DNA of 64,000 nucleotides, from assembly GCF_005938675.2 (NCBI RefSeq), contig NZ_VCCH02000013.1, positions 1 through 64,000 of the forward strand. The letters run 5' to 3'. The notes beneath the pieces were generated by a model. It was not told where the DNA came from, did not search any database, and saw only the letters and a program-made list of their open reading frames with translations. Below, one piece after another: positions 28,443-38,174 of the stretch. Each line of letters starts with the position of its first letter. Positions within the stretch are counted from its first letter, which is position 1. This stretch comes from Mycobacterium sp. KBS0706. GTDB taxonomy: Bacteria; Pseudomonadota; Alphaproteobacteria; DSM-16000; Inquilinaceae. Made by a program: the position numbers and the translations under genes.

Positions 28443-29876
28443 TCAGTCGAAATCCACGGAGTCGACCCGCTGCGGCCGGCGGCTGGGGTCGTCATGCATC
28501 AGGCGCAGGAAGCTGGCGATGCTGGCCAGGCCGGCGAAGCCGGCGCCCACCGCCAGGCCCAGCACGGGGCCGCCGCTGCCGGCCAGGCTGAAGCACAGCG
28601 CCACCAGCGCGGCGCCGACGGTCTGGCCCAGCAGGCGGGCCTGGGCGACGATGCCGCTGGCGCCGCCGGCGCGGTGCGGCGGGGCGGCCGCCAGCAGCGC
28701 CTTCTGGTTCGGCGCCTGGAAGAAGCCGAAGCCCCAGCCGCAGAGCGCCATGCGCCAGCAGATGTCCGGCACGCTGGGGTCCGGCGGCAGCAGGGCCAGC
28801 AGCGCCATGCCGGCGCACAGGATGGCCAGGCCGATGCCGCCCAGGCTGCCGGCGGAGTAACGGTCCGACAGCCGGCCGGCGATCGGCGCCATCACCGCCA
28901 CCACCAGCGGCCAGGGCGTCATCAACAGGCCGGTCTCGACCTCGCTGCGGCCGAGCACGGTCTGGAAGTAGAAGGGCAGCGCCACGAAGGCCAGGCCCTG
29001 GGTGGCGAAGGAGCAGGCGGCGGTCAGCGCCGACAGGGCGAAGATCGGCCGCCGGAACAGGTCGAGCGGCAGCATCGGCGCCGGATGCGCCGCCTGCCGG
29101 CGCAGCAGCAGCCCGCCGAAGGCCAGGGCCGCGGCCAGCTCCAGCCCGACCTCAAGCACCGAGGCCTGATGCGCGGCCTCGCCGACGGCGATGATCAGCA
29201 GGCCGAAGGCGCCGGCGTTCAGCATCGCGCTGACCGCATCGAAGCGATGGCCCGAGCGGGCGGTGTGCGGCAGGGTCGGCATCGCCACGGCCAGGGCGAC
29301 CAGGCCGAGCGGCAGGTTGATCGCGAACAGCCATTGCCAGGAGGCGACGGCCAGGATGCCGGCGGCGACCGTCGGGCCGAGGGCCGAGAAGATGGCGACG
29401 ATCAACGTGTTGAAGCCGATGCCGCGGCCCAGCAGCCGGGTCGGGTAGATGAAGCGGATCAACGCCGCGTTCACGCTCATGATGCCGCTGGCACCGAAGC
29501 CCTGCAGCACGCGGGCCGCCGTCAGGCTGGGCAGCGACCAGGCCATGGCGCAGACCACCGAGGCGACGGTGAACAGCACCAGCCCGCCGATATAGATGGT
29601 GCGGTAGCCGATGATCTCGCCCAGCGCCGCCAGCGGCAGCAGCGAGATCACCAGCGCCAGCTGATAGGCGTTGACCACCCAGACCGAGGCGGCCGGGCTG
29701 GCCTGCAGGTCGGCGGCGATGGTCGGCAGGGCGGTGTTGGCGATGGCGATGTCCAGCACCGACATGGCGATGGCGATCGACATGGTCAGCATCGCGCCAT
29801 AGCGGCGCGGCACCGGCAGCCCGTCCGGGTGCACCACCGGCGCGGCACGCGCGGGCTTCGTCATTGTCGCATCCAT
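28443..29876 (-). CDS. MFS drug exporter (DHA2 / 14-helix type)
   Basis: The 477-residue protein has about 14 hydrophobic helices. It starts YGAMLTMSIAIAMSVLDIAIANTALPTIA, which contains the DHA2 motif D-x-x-I(V)-N-x-A-L-P. VWVVNAYQLALV and GRGIGFNTLIVAIFSALGP (the motif C region of antiporters) follow. DHA2 transporters export drugs or amphiphiles using the proton gradient; the substrate cannot be told. The ATG at 29876 is preceded by GGAAGG; the ATG at 29864 is an alternative. It converges with cysA. Confidence 0.85.
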   Translation of the reverse strand: MDATMTKPARAAPVVHPDGLPVPRRYGAMLTMSIAIAMSVLDIAIANTALPTIAADLQASPAASVWVVNAYQLALVISLLPLAALGEIIGYRTIYIGGLVLFTVASVVCAMAWSLPSLTAARVLQGFGASGIMSVNAALIRFIYPTRLLGRGIGFNTLIVAIFSALGPTVAAGILAVASWQWLFAINLPLGLVALAVAMPTLPHTARSGHRFDAVSAMLNAGAFGLLIIAVGEAAHQASVLEVGLELAAALAFGGLLLRRQAAHPAPMLPLDLFRRPIFALSALTAACSFATQGLAFVALPFYFQTVLGRSEVETGLLMTPWPLVVAVMAPIAGRLSDRYSAGSLGGIGLAILCAGMALLALLPPDPSVPDICWRMALCGWGFGFFQAPNQKALLAAAPPHRAGGASGIVAQARLLGQTVGAALVALCFSLAGSGGPVLGLAVGAGFAGLASIASFLRLMHDDPSRRPQRVDSVDFD

Positions 29877-30097
29877 GTCGGCACCTTCCGGATCGGCGGC
29901 AGCCCCCTCCGGCGGGCGCATCATCGTGGGCTGCTGCGGCGGCGACCAATGCCGTAACGGCGTATCAGCCGGGACGATGCAATCGGTCGCAGCCATGATC
30001 CGGGCGCGGGTGGTCCGGCCGGGCCCTGACGGAACCGCCGGGCCGGCCAAGCCCCGCCGGCGTTACACTGGCGGCGGGACGGAATCCCGGGGAGGGC

Positions 30098-30520
30098 ATG
30101 ATGCATCCGAACGAGATGCTGGTCCGCCGCTGGTTCCAGGAGGTCTGGAACGAGCGGCGGCTGGAGGTGGCGGACGAGATCCTGTGCGAGGGCTGCGACG
30201 CAACCGACCTGCACAGCGGCGCCGGCCGGTCGCGCGACGAGATGAAGCAGCTCGTCGCCAAGCTGCAGCAGGCGATCCCGGACATCGCCTTCTCGGTCGA
30301 GGAGGTGCTGGCCGCCGACGACCGCGTGGCGCTGCGCTGGCGGGCCCGGGGATCCGCGGTCGGCCCGGAGGGGCCGCTGCCGGTCGACATCGGCGGCCTG
30401 TCCTTCGCCCATTTCGAGGGCGGCCGGGCGACGCGGATCTGGGACGCCTGGGACAAGCTCGGCCTGCTGCAGCAGCTGGGCCACCTCCCGCGCGAGCTGG
30501 ACCCGGCGGCGATGCTGTAA
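30098..30520 (+). CDS. SnoaL-like / ester cyclase family protein
   Basis: The 140-residue alpha+beta-barrel protein of the NTF2 superfamily opens with LVRRWFQEVWNERRLEVADEIL, as in SnoaL-like polyketide cyclases and many proteins of unknown role. It continues with DEMKQLVAKLQQAIPDI and closes with GGRATRIWDAWDKLGLLQQLG, the typical end. Small-molecule binding is likely; the substrate is unknown. ATG at 30098 follows GGGGAGGGC. It diverges from the MFS gene. Confidence 0.8.
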   Translation: MMHPNEMLVRRWFQEVWNERRLEVADEILCEGCDATDLHSGAGRSRDEMKQLVAKLQQAIPDIAFSVEEVLAADDRVALRWRARGSAVGPEGPLPVDIGGLSFAHFEGGRATRIWDAWDKLGLLQQLGHLPRELDPAAML

Positions 30521-30544
30521 TACCGGGCATCATAAAGAACGACC

Positions 30545-30666
30545 CGTCATCCCGTGCGCAGCGCAGCATGCAATGATGCGCTGCAGACACGGGATCTCTT
30601 CGGGATCGCGCGGAGATCCCGTGTCTGCGCAGCGGCACTTCGCGCCGCAGCGCGCACGGGATGACG
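30545..30666. repeat. Large palindromic intergenic repeat (cruciform-forming)
   Basis: The outer arms cgtcatcccgtgcgc (30545-30559) and gcgcacgggatgacg (30652-30666) are a perfect 15-bp inverted repeat. A second nested pair, ctgcagacacgggatctc and gagatcccgtgtctgcgcag, lies inside. Only one copy is in the window. It separates convergent genes and may act as a terminator or be a member of a repeat family. Confidence 0.75.
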
Positions 30667-30696
30667 AGTCAATATTTTGACCGCTGGGATAATCCC

Positions 30697-31665
30697 TCAG
30701 GACTGCCAGAAGGCGGGCACGAACTCGTAGCCCTCGGCGGCCCGGCCGACATGGCCGATGCCGGGGAAGGCCAGATGCGCGCCGGCGATCAGCACCCGGT
30801 CGGCAGCGACTTGGTCCAGCACCCGCTTGCGGCTGGCGATCGCGGCCTGCTGGTCGACGTCGAAGTTGATCGCCCAGTCCGGCTTGGCGAATTGCAGCGA
30901 CGCGGCATGCACGATGTCGCCCCAGATCAGCAGCCGGTCGGTGCCGGACGTCACCTCGACCATGCTGTGGCCGGGGGTGTGGCCCGGCGCGGCCAGGACG
31001 CGGATGCCGGGCACGATCTCGGCCTCCGTGCCGAAGCGGCTGAGGCGGCCGGCATAGGGCTTCGCCGCCGCCCGGGCCATGTGGAAGAAGGGCTGCACCC
31101 CGGCCGGGGCCTGGGACAGGATGCCGTCATCGGTCCAGAAGGCGTATTCCACCTCGGCCACCGCCAGCTCCGCCTTGCCGAAGACGGCGGCGCCGGCGGG
31201 GTCGATCAGGCCGTTGGCGTGGTCCGGATGCATATGGGTCAGCACCACCAGGTCGACATCGGCGGGGTCGATTCCGGCGGCCTTGAGGTTGGTGCCGACC
31301 TTGCCGAGCGACGGACCCATCGCCGTGGCGGTGCCGGTGTCGATCAGCACCAGCCGGTCGCCGGTGTTGACCAGATAGGCATTGACCGCGGTCGGGATGC
31401 CCGCGGGCGTGTGGAAGGCGCGCTGCAGCAGCGCCTCGGCCCCGGCGTGGTCGGCGGCGGGGAACTGGTCGAGCGTGAGGCTCAGCATCCCGTCATTGAT
31501 GCTGGTGACCTCGAAGGCGCCGACCTTGAAGCGATAGAGGCCGGGGACCGGCCCGGCGGCGGGCACGGCCCGGGCCAGAGCGGGGCGCGGCAGGGCGCCG
31601 AGCAGCGGCAGGACCGGGGCGGCGGCGAGGGCCGAGGCCAGGAAACGGCGGCGGTCGAACGGCAT
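30697..31665 (-). CDS. Exported MBL-fold metallo-hydrolase
   Basis: The 322-residue protein has a twin-arginine signal (DRRRFLASALAAAPVLPLLG). The metal motif THMHPDH is at about residues 143-149 (HxHxDH), with later ligand motifs APGHTPGH and LLIWGDIVH. Overall it resembles MBL enzymes of the lactonase / methyl parathion hydrolase type. It should fold with two metals in the cytoplasm and be Tat-exported. The substrate is unknown; lactones or organophosphate-like esters are possibilities. Confidence 0.85.
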   Translation of the reverse strand: MPFDRRRFLASALAAAPVLPLLGALPRPALARAVPAAGPVPGLYRFKVGAFEVTSINDGMLSLTLDQFPAADHAGAEALLQRAFHTPAGIPTAVNAYLVNTGDRLVLIDTGTATAMGPSLGKVGTNLKAAGIDPADVDLVVLTHMHPDHANGLIDPAGAAVFGKAELAVAEVEYAFWTDDGILSQAPAGVQPFFHMARAAAKPYAGRLSRFGTEAEIVPGIRVLAAPGHTPGHSMVEVTSGTDRLLIWGDIVHAASLQFAKPDWAINFDVDQQAAIASRKRVLDQVAADRVLIAGAHLAFPGIGHVGRAAEGYEFVPAFWQS

Positions 31666-31755
31666 GGCAGGTCTCCGGGTGAGTCGCGATGGACCGGACC
31701 CGGAGAGGCTAACCGAAACGCAGCGCGAACGCAGCGGAAACGAAGCGGCGACGAA

Positions 31756-32067
31756 TCAGGGAAGCTTGCCGGTCGGCGGATGCACCGTGCGGAAGGCGGC
31801 CACGAGCCCTGCCGCCTCGGTCCGTGTCGCCGGGCTGATCCGCGGCTTGCCGGCGGCGATGTCGGATTTGAGGGCGGCCAGCAGCGCGTCGATCTCGCCG
31901 AGCAGCTCCTCGCGCTTCATCCCGGCCCGCTCATGCTCGAGGCTGCGGTCGTCGGAGACGGTCTGGAACAGGGCGCCGAGCCAGTCCACCAGCGCGTCGG
32001 CGCGGCTGAACAGCTTCTGCCGCCCATCCTCCTCATAGACGATCACCGGCTCGATCTCGGTCGCCAT
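31756..32067 (-). CDS. Hypothetical protein (103 aa)
   Basis: I do not recognise this small soluble protein. It opens with a strand (IEPVIVYEEDGRQKLF), a helix (SRADALVDWLGALFQTV) and a charged helix (KREELLGEIDALLAALKSDIAAG). No signal or membrane segment is seen. It lies between lepA (upstream on the same strand, 87 bp away) and the MBL gene. It could be cotranscribed with lepA. Confidence 0.6.
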   Translation of the reverse strand: MATEIEPVIVYEEDGRQKLFSRADALVDWLGALFQTVSDDRSLEHERAGMKREELLGEIDALLAALKSDIAAGKPRISPATRTEAAGLVAAFRTVHPPTGKLP

Positions 32068-32154
32068 GACGGGCCCTCCCGGAAGTTGCGACAGGCATCG
32101 CGAGGGATGCCTGAATGCAACAGCGGGGCGGCAGAACGGTTCCGTGTCCGGCCC

Positions 32155-33963
32155 TTACTGGTCGCCCATCTTCAGGGCGGCGATGAAGGCGCTCTGCGGG
32201 ATTTCGACCTCGCCGAACTGGCGCATCCGCTTCTTGCCTTCCTTCTGCTTGTCCAGGAGCTTGCGCTTGCGGCTGATGTCGCCGCCATAGCATTTGGCCA
32301 GCACGTCCTTGCGCAGCGCCGCCAGCGATTCGCGGGCGATCACCTTGCCGCCGATCGCCGCCTGGATGGCGATCTTGAACAGCTGCTTCGGGATCAGGTC
32401 CTTCAGCCGCTCGCACAGGTGCCGGCCGCGACGGTCGGCCTGGCTGCGGTGGACGATCATGGCCAGGGCGTCGACCGGCTCCTGGTTGACCAGGATCGAC
32501 AGCTTCACCAGGTCGCCCTCGCGGTACGAATCGATCTGGTAGTCGAAGCTGGCATAGCCACGGCTGATCGACTTCAGCCGGTCGTAGAAGTCGAACACCA
32601 CCTCGTTCAGCGGCAGGCGGTAGACCAGCATCGCCCGGCCGCCGACATAGGTCAGCTCGACCTGCTCGCCGCGCCGCTCGGTGCACAGCTGCAGCACGCC
32701 GCCGAGATACTCGTCCGGCAGCATGATCGTGGCCTTGATCCAGGGTTCCTCGATCCGGTCGATCTTCATCACGTCCGGCATGTCGGACGGGTTGTGCAGG
32801 TCCATGACCGAGCCGTCGGTCATGTGCAGCTTGTAGACCACCGACGGCGCGGTGGTGATCAGGTCGAGATCGAACTCGCGCTCCAGCCGCTCCTGGATGA
32901 TCTCCAGGTGCAAGAGGCCCAGGAAGCCGCAGCGGAAGCCGAAGCCCAGCGCGGCCGAAGTCTCGGCCTCGAAATGGAAGCTGGCGTCGTTCAGGGCCAG
33001 CTTGCCCAGGCTGTCGCGCAGCCGCTCGAAATCATTGGCGTCGGTCGGGAACAGGCCGCACCAGACCACGGGGACGGAGGGCTTGAAGCCGGGCAGCGGC
33101 GCCGCGGCGGGGCGGCGGTCCTCGGTGATGGTGTCGCCGACCTTGGTCTCGGCGATCTCCTTGATGCCGGCGGTGATGAAGCCGACCTCGCCGGGGCCGA
33201 GCTCGCGCACCTGCACCGCCTTCGGCGTGAAGTAGCCGACGCGGTCCAGCTCACGCGCAGCACCCGTCGCCATGAAGCGGACCTTCTGGCCGACCTTCAG
33301 CGTGCCCTCGACCACCCGCACCAGGATGACGACGCCGAGATAGGGGTCGTACCAGCTGTCGATCAGCAGCGCCTTCAGCGGCGCCTCGGGGTCGGCGTGC
33401 TTCGGCGGCGGCAGGCGGTGGACGATCGCCTCGAGCACGTCGTCGATGCCGATGCCGGTCTTGGCCGAGATCAGCACCGCCTCGGAGGCGTCGATGCCGA
33501 TCACGTCCTCGATCTGCTGGCGGATGCGCTCTGGCTCCGCCGCCGGCAGGTCGATCTTGTTGAGGACCGGCACCACCTCGTGGTTGGCGTCGATCGCCTG
33601 GTAGACATTCGCCAGGGTCTGCGCCTCGACGCCCTGCGAGGCGTCGACGATCAGCAGCGAGCCCTCGCAGGCGGCGAGCGACCGGCTGACCTCATAGGCG
33701 AAGTCGACATGGCCGGGCGTGTCCATCAGGTTCAGCTGATAGGCCTCGCCGTTCCTGGCGGTGTAGCCAAGGCGCACGGTCTGCGCCTTGATGGTGATGC
33801 CGCGCTCCCGCTCGATGTCCATCGAATCCAGGAGCTGCGCCTTCATCTCGCGCTGCTCGATGCCGCCGCAGCGCTCGATCAGCCGGTCGGCCAGGGTCGA
33901 TTTGCCGTGGTCGATATGGGCGATGATCGAGAAGTTGCGGATATGGTCCTGGGGAGAGCTCAT
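32155..33963 (-). CDS. lepA: Elongation factor 4 (LepA), ribosome back-translocase GTPase
   Basis: The 602-residue translational GTPase acts on stalled or misplaced ribosomes and affects initiation. It has G1 AHIDHGKST near residue 16, ERGITIKAQ (switch I), DTPGHVDF (G3), [11 protein letters not shown] (G4) and domains II-IV. The C-terminal LepA domain carries [23 protein letters not shown], the family signature. Full length and typical. Confidence 0.97.
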   Translation of the reverse strand: MSSPQDHIRNFSIIAHIDHGKSTLADRLIERCGGIEQREMKAQLLDSMDIERERGITIKAQTVRLGYTARNGEAYQLNLMDTPGHVDFAYEVSRSLAACEGSLLIVDASQGVEAQTLANVYQAIDANHEVVPVLNKIDLPAAEPERIRQQIEDVIGIDASEAVLISAKTGIGIDDVLEAIVHRLPPPKHADPEAPLKALLIDSWYDPYLGVVILVRVVEGTLKVGQKVRFMATGAARELDRVGYFTPKAVQVRELGPGEVGFITAGIKEIAETKVGDTITEDRRPAAAPLPGFKPSVPVVWCGLFPTDANDFERLRDSLGKLALNDASFHFEAETSAALGFGFRCGFLGLLHLEIIQERLEREFDLDLITTAPSVVYKLHMTDGSVMDLHNPSDMPDVMKIDRIEEPWIKATIMLPDEYLGGVLQLCTERRGEQVELTYVGGRAMLVYRLPLNEVVFDFYDRLKSISRGYASFDYQIDSYREGDLVKLSILVNQEPVDALAMIVHRSQADRRGRHLCERLKDLIPKQLFKIAIQAAIGGKVIARESLAALRKDVLAKCYGGDISRKRKLLDKQKEGKKRMRQFGEVEIPQSAFIAALKMGDQ

Positions 33964-34013
33964 CGGATGTGCCTGGAGACGTGATCGGCCCGGACCATAA
34001 GGGCAGCGGGCCC

Positions 34014-34044
34014 AAAGCGAAAGGGCCCGGTCGAAACCGGGCCC
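34014..34044 (-). terminator. Terminator of the atp F0 operon
   Basis: On the minus strand an 8-bp perfect stem GGGCCCGG / CCGGGCCC with loop TTTCGA is followed by TTTCGCTTT. It lies 25 bp past the atpF stop. Confidence 0.75.
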
Positions 34045-34069
34045 GTCCGTGTCGGTGATAAGGCTGGGA

Positions 34070-34690
34070 TCAGTGCAGCTTGCCGCCGAGATCCGCGATC
34101 GCGTCGTCGAGCAGCGCCGAACCCTTGGCCGGGTCGGCGGCGATCTGCCGGCCGACCAGGTCGCGGGCCGCCGAGACGGCGACGTTGACCGCGGTCGACC
34201 GCACCTCGGCCAGCGCCTGGGCCTCGGCCTGGGCGATGCGCTCGAGCGCCATGGCCTCGCGTCGCTTCATCGCCTCCTCGATGTCCACCGCCGCCTTCTC
34301 GCGATGGCGCTGGGCATCGTGCTTGGCGCGCTCGATGATCGCCGCGGCCTCGGCCGCCGCTTCACGCTGGCGGGCCTGGGCCTGGGCGAGATGGCCTTCG
34401 GCCTCGCTGCGCAGCCGCTCGGCCTCGGCCAGGTCCTCGCGGATCCGGTCGGTGCGCTTGTCCAGCACGCCGAGGATGGCGCCGCGGGCCTTGACCGCCA
34501 GCAGCACGACCAGCACCAGCAGCGCCGCGGCGAGAACCAGCTCGACCGCGCCGTGCGTGTCCGCCTCGGCATGCTCCACATGCTCGAGATTGGCCTCGGT
34601 GTGGGCCGCCGCCGCGTCGGTATGGGCCGCGTCCTGGGCGTAGGCCGCGCCGATGAAGAGCTGATTCGCGATGGTGTCGAGAACGCTCAT
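34070..34690 (-). CDS. atpF: ATP synthase F0 subunit b
   Basis: Peripheral stalk subunit linking F1 to the a subunit. The 206-residue chain has an N-terminal extension rich in His and Ala before the single membrane helix ([21 protein letters not shown], about 50-70), then a long charged coiled coil ([23 protein letters not shown]). The stretch [11 protein letters not shown] near residue 12 resembles a signal cleavage site. Length exceeds the usual 155-165. It overlaps the b' gene by four bases (ATGA). Confidence 0.9.
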   Translation of the reverse strand: MSVLDTIANQLFIGAAYAQDAAHTDAAAAHTEANLEHVEHAEADTHGAVELVLAAALLVLVVLLAVKARGAILGVLDKRTDRIREDLAEAERLRSEAEGHLAQAQARQREAAAEAAAIIERAKHDAQRHREKAAVDIEEAMKRREAMALERIAQAEAQALAEVRSTAVNVAVSAARDLVGRQIAADPAKGSALLDDAIADLGGKLH

Positions 34691-35178
34691 CGGGCCCCTC
34701 CCAGCGCACCGTCGACCGCGGCGGTCACCGCGGCCTGGTCCGGCGCAGCGCCGGTCAGCTTGGCGGCCAGCACGCCGGCCACCTCGGCGGCGATGTCGCG
34801 GGCATCGGCCTTGAGGTCGGCACGGATCTTGCCGATCCGGGCCTCGGCCTCGGCGGTCCGCGACGCGAGCTCGGCGGCGAAGGCGGCCTGGCGGCGCGCC
34901 GTCAGCTCCGCGATCTGCTGATTCGCGGCGGCGACGGCGGCCTGGGCCTCGCCGCGAGCCTTGGCCAGCGCGGCCTCATAGGCCTGGGCCACCGCCTCGG
35001 TCTCGCCGCGCGCAGCCTCGGCCCGCTCCAGGTCGCCGGCGATCTTCGCGGCGCGCTGGTCGATGGTCTCGGCCAGCCGCGGCAGCAGCCGACGCGACAA
35101 GACCCAGTACAGAGCGATGAAGACGATCGCGAGCCAGAACAGCTGCGACGCAAACCACTCGGGATTGAACTGTGGCAT
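34687..35178 (-). CDS. ATP synthase F0 subunit b'
   Basis: The 163-residue second stator subunit (atpF', also called atpG) is typical of phototrophs and alphaproteobacteria, which form a b/b' heterodimer. One N-terminal helix (SQLFWLAIVFIALYWVLSRRLLP) is followed by a coiled coil (KIAGDLERAEAARGETEAV and on). It lies between atpE and atpF as expected. Confidence 0.92.
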   Translation of the reverse strand: MPQFNPEWFASQLFWLAIVFIALYWVLSRRLLPRLAETIDQRAAKIAGDLERAEAARGETEAVAQAYEAALAKARGEAQAAVAAANQQIAELTARRQAAFAAELASRTAEAEARIGKIRADLKADARDIAAEVAGVLAAKLTGAAPDQAAVTAAVDGALGGAR

Positions 35179-35245
35179 CCGACTCCCCCTGCCGGGCCGG
35201 GCCGCTAAGGCTGCGGCCGGCCCATGACGTTAGGCAGCGAGATCG

Positions 35246-35470
35246 TCAGGCGAACAGTGCGATCAGCGCGACGATCAGCGCGAACAGCGCGATGGCTTCC
35301 GTCACGGCGAAGCCGATCCAGATGCTGGCGCCGATCTCTTCCTTGGCGGCCGGGTTGCGGGCGAGCGCGCCGATGTAGCTGGCCCACACGTTGCCCACGC
35401 CGATGCCGGCGCCGATCATGCCGATGGCAGCGAGGCCCGCGCCGATGAACTTTGCAGCTTCGACTTCCAT
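35246..35470 (-). CDS. atpE: ATP synthase F0 subunit c
   Basis: The 74-residue proteolipid of the rotor ring forms two helices. The first is Gly/Ala-rich (FIGAGLAAIGMIGAGIGVGN) with the polar loop ARNP. The second carries the proton-binding Glu in FAVTEAIALFALIVALI (Glu58). The ATG at 35470 is the only start that gives subunit c; the frame upstream is not coding. It lies downstream of atpB. Confidence 0.95.
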   Translation of the reverse strand: MEVEAAKFIGAGLAAIGMIGAGIGVGNVWASYIGALARNPAAKEEIGASIWIGFAVTEAIALFALIVALIALFA

Positions 35471-35535
35471 TTTCTCTTCCTTCGTGGATGGGGTCTGGAT
35501 GGTTGGACCGGAACGGTTCGCGACCTCGCGATCCG

Positions 35536-36258
35536 TCAGTGGAGGTGCAGCGCGTCGTGCAGGTAGACGCAGCTGAGAATGGCGAAGATGTAGGCCTGCA
35601 GCACGGCGATGAAGAGCTCGAGCATCGTCAGCGGGATCAGGAAGGCGAAGGGCACGATGCCGCCGATCCCGAGCGCGATGACGAAGCCGCCGATGACCTT
35701 CAGCAGCACGTGGCCGACCGTCATGTTGGCGAACAGTCGGACGGAGAGGCTGATTGGCCGCGACAGGTAGGAGATCAGCTCGACCGGCACCAGGATCACC
35801 GCGGTCCACAGGGGCGCGCCATGCGGGAAGAACATCCGCAGGTAGCCGGCGCCGTGCCGCGCGAAGCCGATCACCGTCACGCCCAGGAAGACCACGAAGG
35901 CCAGGGCGAAGGTGACGATGATGTGGCTGGTGAAGGTGAAGGTGCCGGGAATGATCCCGATCACGTTGCCGAACAGGATGAAGATGAACAGCGTGAAGAT
36001 GAAGGGGAAGTACTTCAACCCTTCCTTGCCGGCATTGTCGCGTATCATGTTGGCGACAAGCTCGTACAACATCTCCGCGAAGGATTGCAGCCGGCCCGGG
36101 ACCAGAGCCCCACGGCTGCCGCCGAGGAACAGCACCGCCGACGCGACGGCCGCGGCGATCACCATGAACAGCGACGAGTTGGTGAAGGAGAGATCCAGGC
36201 CGCCGATGTCGACGTGCAGGATCTTTTCGATCTGGAATTGCTCGGTTGGCGATGCCAC
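35536..36258 (-). CDS. atpB: ATP synthase F0 subunit a
   Basis: The 240-residue membrane subunit has five or six helices. The essential Arg is in the helix SLSVRLFANMTVGHVLLK, next to conserved polar residues. It starts MASPTEQFQIEKILHVDIGG. It lies four bases downstream of atpI and 66 bp upstream of atpE. Confidence 0.95.
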   Translation of the reverse strand: MASPTEQFQIEKILHVDIGGLDLSFTNSSLFMVIAAAVASAVLFLGGSRGALVPGRLQSFAEMLYELVANMIRDNAGKEGLKYFPFIFTLFIFILFGNVIGIIPGTFTFTSHIIVTFALAFVVFLGVTVIGFARHGAGYLRMFFPHGAPLWTAVILVPVELISYLSRPISLSVRLFANMTVGHVLLKVIGGFVIALGIGGIVPFAFLIPLTMLELFIAVLQAYIFAILSCVYLHDALHLH

Positions 36259-36261
36259 GCC

Positions 36262-36645
36262 TTATCTCCCGCCCCGGTTGCGCTCCGCCTGCTCAGCGAC
36301 CCGCTTCGCTTTCGCCGCCCGGTCCAGCTCCATGCCGGTCCGGTAGACATTCATCAAGCCGGCCACCGCACCCAGGATGAAGAACAGAATCAACAACCAG
36401 GGCCGTGTGCCGAGCCATTGGTCGAGACCCCAGCCGATTCCGGCGCCGACCACGATCGCAGCGAGCAGCTCGACTGCGATGCGGAAGCCGGCGGCCATGC
36501 CAGCACGGCCGACATCGCGCCCATCATCTCCGCCCTTCGCCTCGCGCCCCGCCCCCGGCAGCTTCGCCTTCGCCTCTCTGAGGCGACGGTCGAAATCCGA
36601 AGGCGGCAGCGGGTTCTGGTCGTTCTGAGACACTTTGTCGGACAC
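36262..36645 (-). CDS. atpI: ATP synthase-associated protein AtpI
   Basis: The 127-residue protein has a charged N-terminus (FDRRLREAKAKLPG) and two membrane helices (AAGFRIAVELLAAIVVGAGIG; RPWLLILFFILGAVAGLMNVY), the AtpI plan. It assists c-ring assembly or ion supply in known systems. The start is uncertain: GTG at 36645 has AAAGG directly before it, and GTG at 36633 is possible. It is the first gene of the F0 operon. Confidence 0.85.
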   Translation of the reverse strand: MSDKVSQNDQNPLPPSDFDRRLREAKAKLPGAGREAKGGDDGRDVGRAGMAAGFRIAVELLAAIVVGAGIGWGLDQWLGTRPWLLILFFILGAVAGLMNVYRTGMELDRAAKAKRVAEQAERNRGGR

Positions 36646-36823
36646 CCTTTCGGGCGGCGGCCACCCCCACCTCAAGCGGCGCGCACCTTAGTGACGCTCC
36701 AGGGTCCCGTCAAGGCGACAAAACCGGCCCGCGCCGCGGCATTCGCGACCGGCGTCCGGCCCGGCGCCCGGATCGGCTCCGGCGGCGCTGGCAGCGGCCC
36801 GCTTCGGCAGGCTAGAGTCGATC

Positions 36824-38119
36824 ATGCTCAGCCCGCTTCTGGCCGTCGCGGCGATCCTCGCCGGCATCACCATCGTCTCGCTCGGCCAGGGCGTCTTCGC
36901 CACGCTGGTGCCGATCCGGCTGACCGAGGCCGGGCTATCGGCCGACCGCGTCGGGCTGGTGGTCGCGGCCAGCGCCGTCGGCTTCCTGGCCGGCTGCCTG
37001 GTGGTCGGCCGGGTGATCCGGCTGGTCGGCCATATCCGCGCCTTCTCCGCCTTCGCCGCCGCCTCCTGTCTGGCCGGGCTCGCGCTGCCCTGGACCGTCG
37101 GCCTGCCCGGCTGGATCCTGCTGCGCCTGGCCATGGGCTTCTGCTCCGCCGGGCTGTTCATGATCACCGAGAGCTGGCTGAACGAGCTGACGCCGCGGCA
37201 TCTGCGCGGCCGCATCCTGACCAGCTACGTCGTCGTGGTGATGCTGGCGCTGGGCGCCGGCCAGGCCCTGCTGACCGTGGTCGACACCCGCGACGTGCTG
37301 CCGTTCGTGCTGGCCTCGGCCGCCTTCACCCTGGCGCTGATCCCGGTGACCCTGACCCGGTCGCGCCACCCCAGCGTGCCGCACCGCATCCGCCCGATCC
37401 TGGGCAAGGCCTATCGCAACTCGCCGGTCGGCGCCGTCGGCTGCGTCGTGGTCGGGCTGGTGGCGGCGACGCTGCAGGGCGTGGCCCCGGTCTGGGGCGT
37501 GCATCGCGGCTTCTCCACCGCCGAGATCGCGACGCTGATGGCGGCGACCCAGATCGGCGGCCTGTTGTGCCAATGGCCGCTCGGCTGGCTGTCGGACCGG
37601 ATCGACCGGCGCTGGGTGATCCTGGCCGCCGCCGCCTGCACCATCGTCGCCGCGGTCGGCAGCATCGCCGCTGGATCGGGCAGTTTCGGCCTGCTGATCG
37701 CACTGTTCGCGCTATGGGGCGGCATGGCCGAGGCGATCTACCCGCTGTCGGTCGCCCATGCCAACGACCACGCCAAGCCGACGGACTATGTGCCGCTGGC
37801 CGGGACGCTCTTGATCCTGTGGTCGGTCGGCTCCGCCGCCGGGCCTTTGGCGGCGACCATGGCGATGGAGCGGTTCGGGCCCGATGCGCTGTTCGTCTAT
37901 GTCGCGCTGCTGGTCGGGGCCTTCGCCGCCTTCGTGCTGTGGCGCATGGCCTGCCGCGGCCGGGTCGCGGCGGAGGAGGCCGAGCAGTTTGTCGGCCTGG
38001 CCGCCGGCTCGAGCCCCGCCCCGGCCGAGCTGGACCCTCGCATCCGCCCCGAGGACGAGGTGGAGTGCGAGCCGGGCTACGACGACTGCGAGGACGTCCC
38101 TGCCCCGCAGAGCCGGTGA
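36824..38119 (+). CDS. MFS transporter (YcaD-like)
   Basis: The 431-residue protein has 12 helices, from LLAVAAILAGITIVSLGQGVF onward. It includes the family pattern LMITESWLNE-like (GLFMITESWLNELTPRHLRGR), typical of the YcaD subgroup. It ends with a long acidic cytoplasmic tail (about 395-431, rich in Pro, Asp and Glu). The substrate is unknown. It diverges from atpI. Confidence 0.85.
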   Translation: MLSPLLAVAAILAGITIVSLGQGVFATLVPIRLTEAGLSADRVGLVVAASAVGFLAGCLVVGRVIRLVGHIRAFSAFAAASCLAGLALPWTVGLPGWILLRLAMGFCSAGLFMITESWLNELTPRHLRGRILTSYVVVVMLALGAGQALLTVVDTRDVLPFVLASAAFTLALIPVTLTRSRHPSVPHRIRPILGKAYRNSPVGAVGCVVVGLVAATLQGVAPVWGVHRGFSTAEIATLMAATQIGGLLCQWPLGWLSDRIDRRWVILAAAACTIVAAVGSIAAGSGSFGLLIALFALWGGMAEAIYPLSVAHANDHAKPTDYVPLAGTLLILWSVGSAAGPLAATMAMERFGPDALFVYVALLVGAFAAFVLWRMACRGRVAAEEAEQFVGLAAGSSPAPAELDPRIRPEDEVECEPGYDDCEDVPAPQSR

Positions 38120-38174
38120 TTCCTTCCCGGCCGGAACTGCTCTAGGGTCGCGGGCCGTATCGCAGAGAGGGCCC

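Noticed and set aside
30661-33984. A 1107-residue plus-strand frame
   Set aside because: It spans the repeat, the MBL gene and lepA on the opposite strand; it is a GC-rich antisense frame with extreme His/Gln/Asp content.
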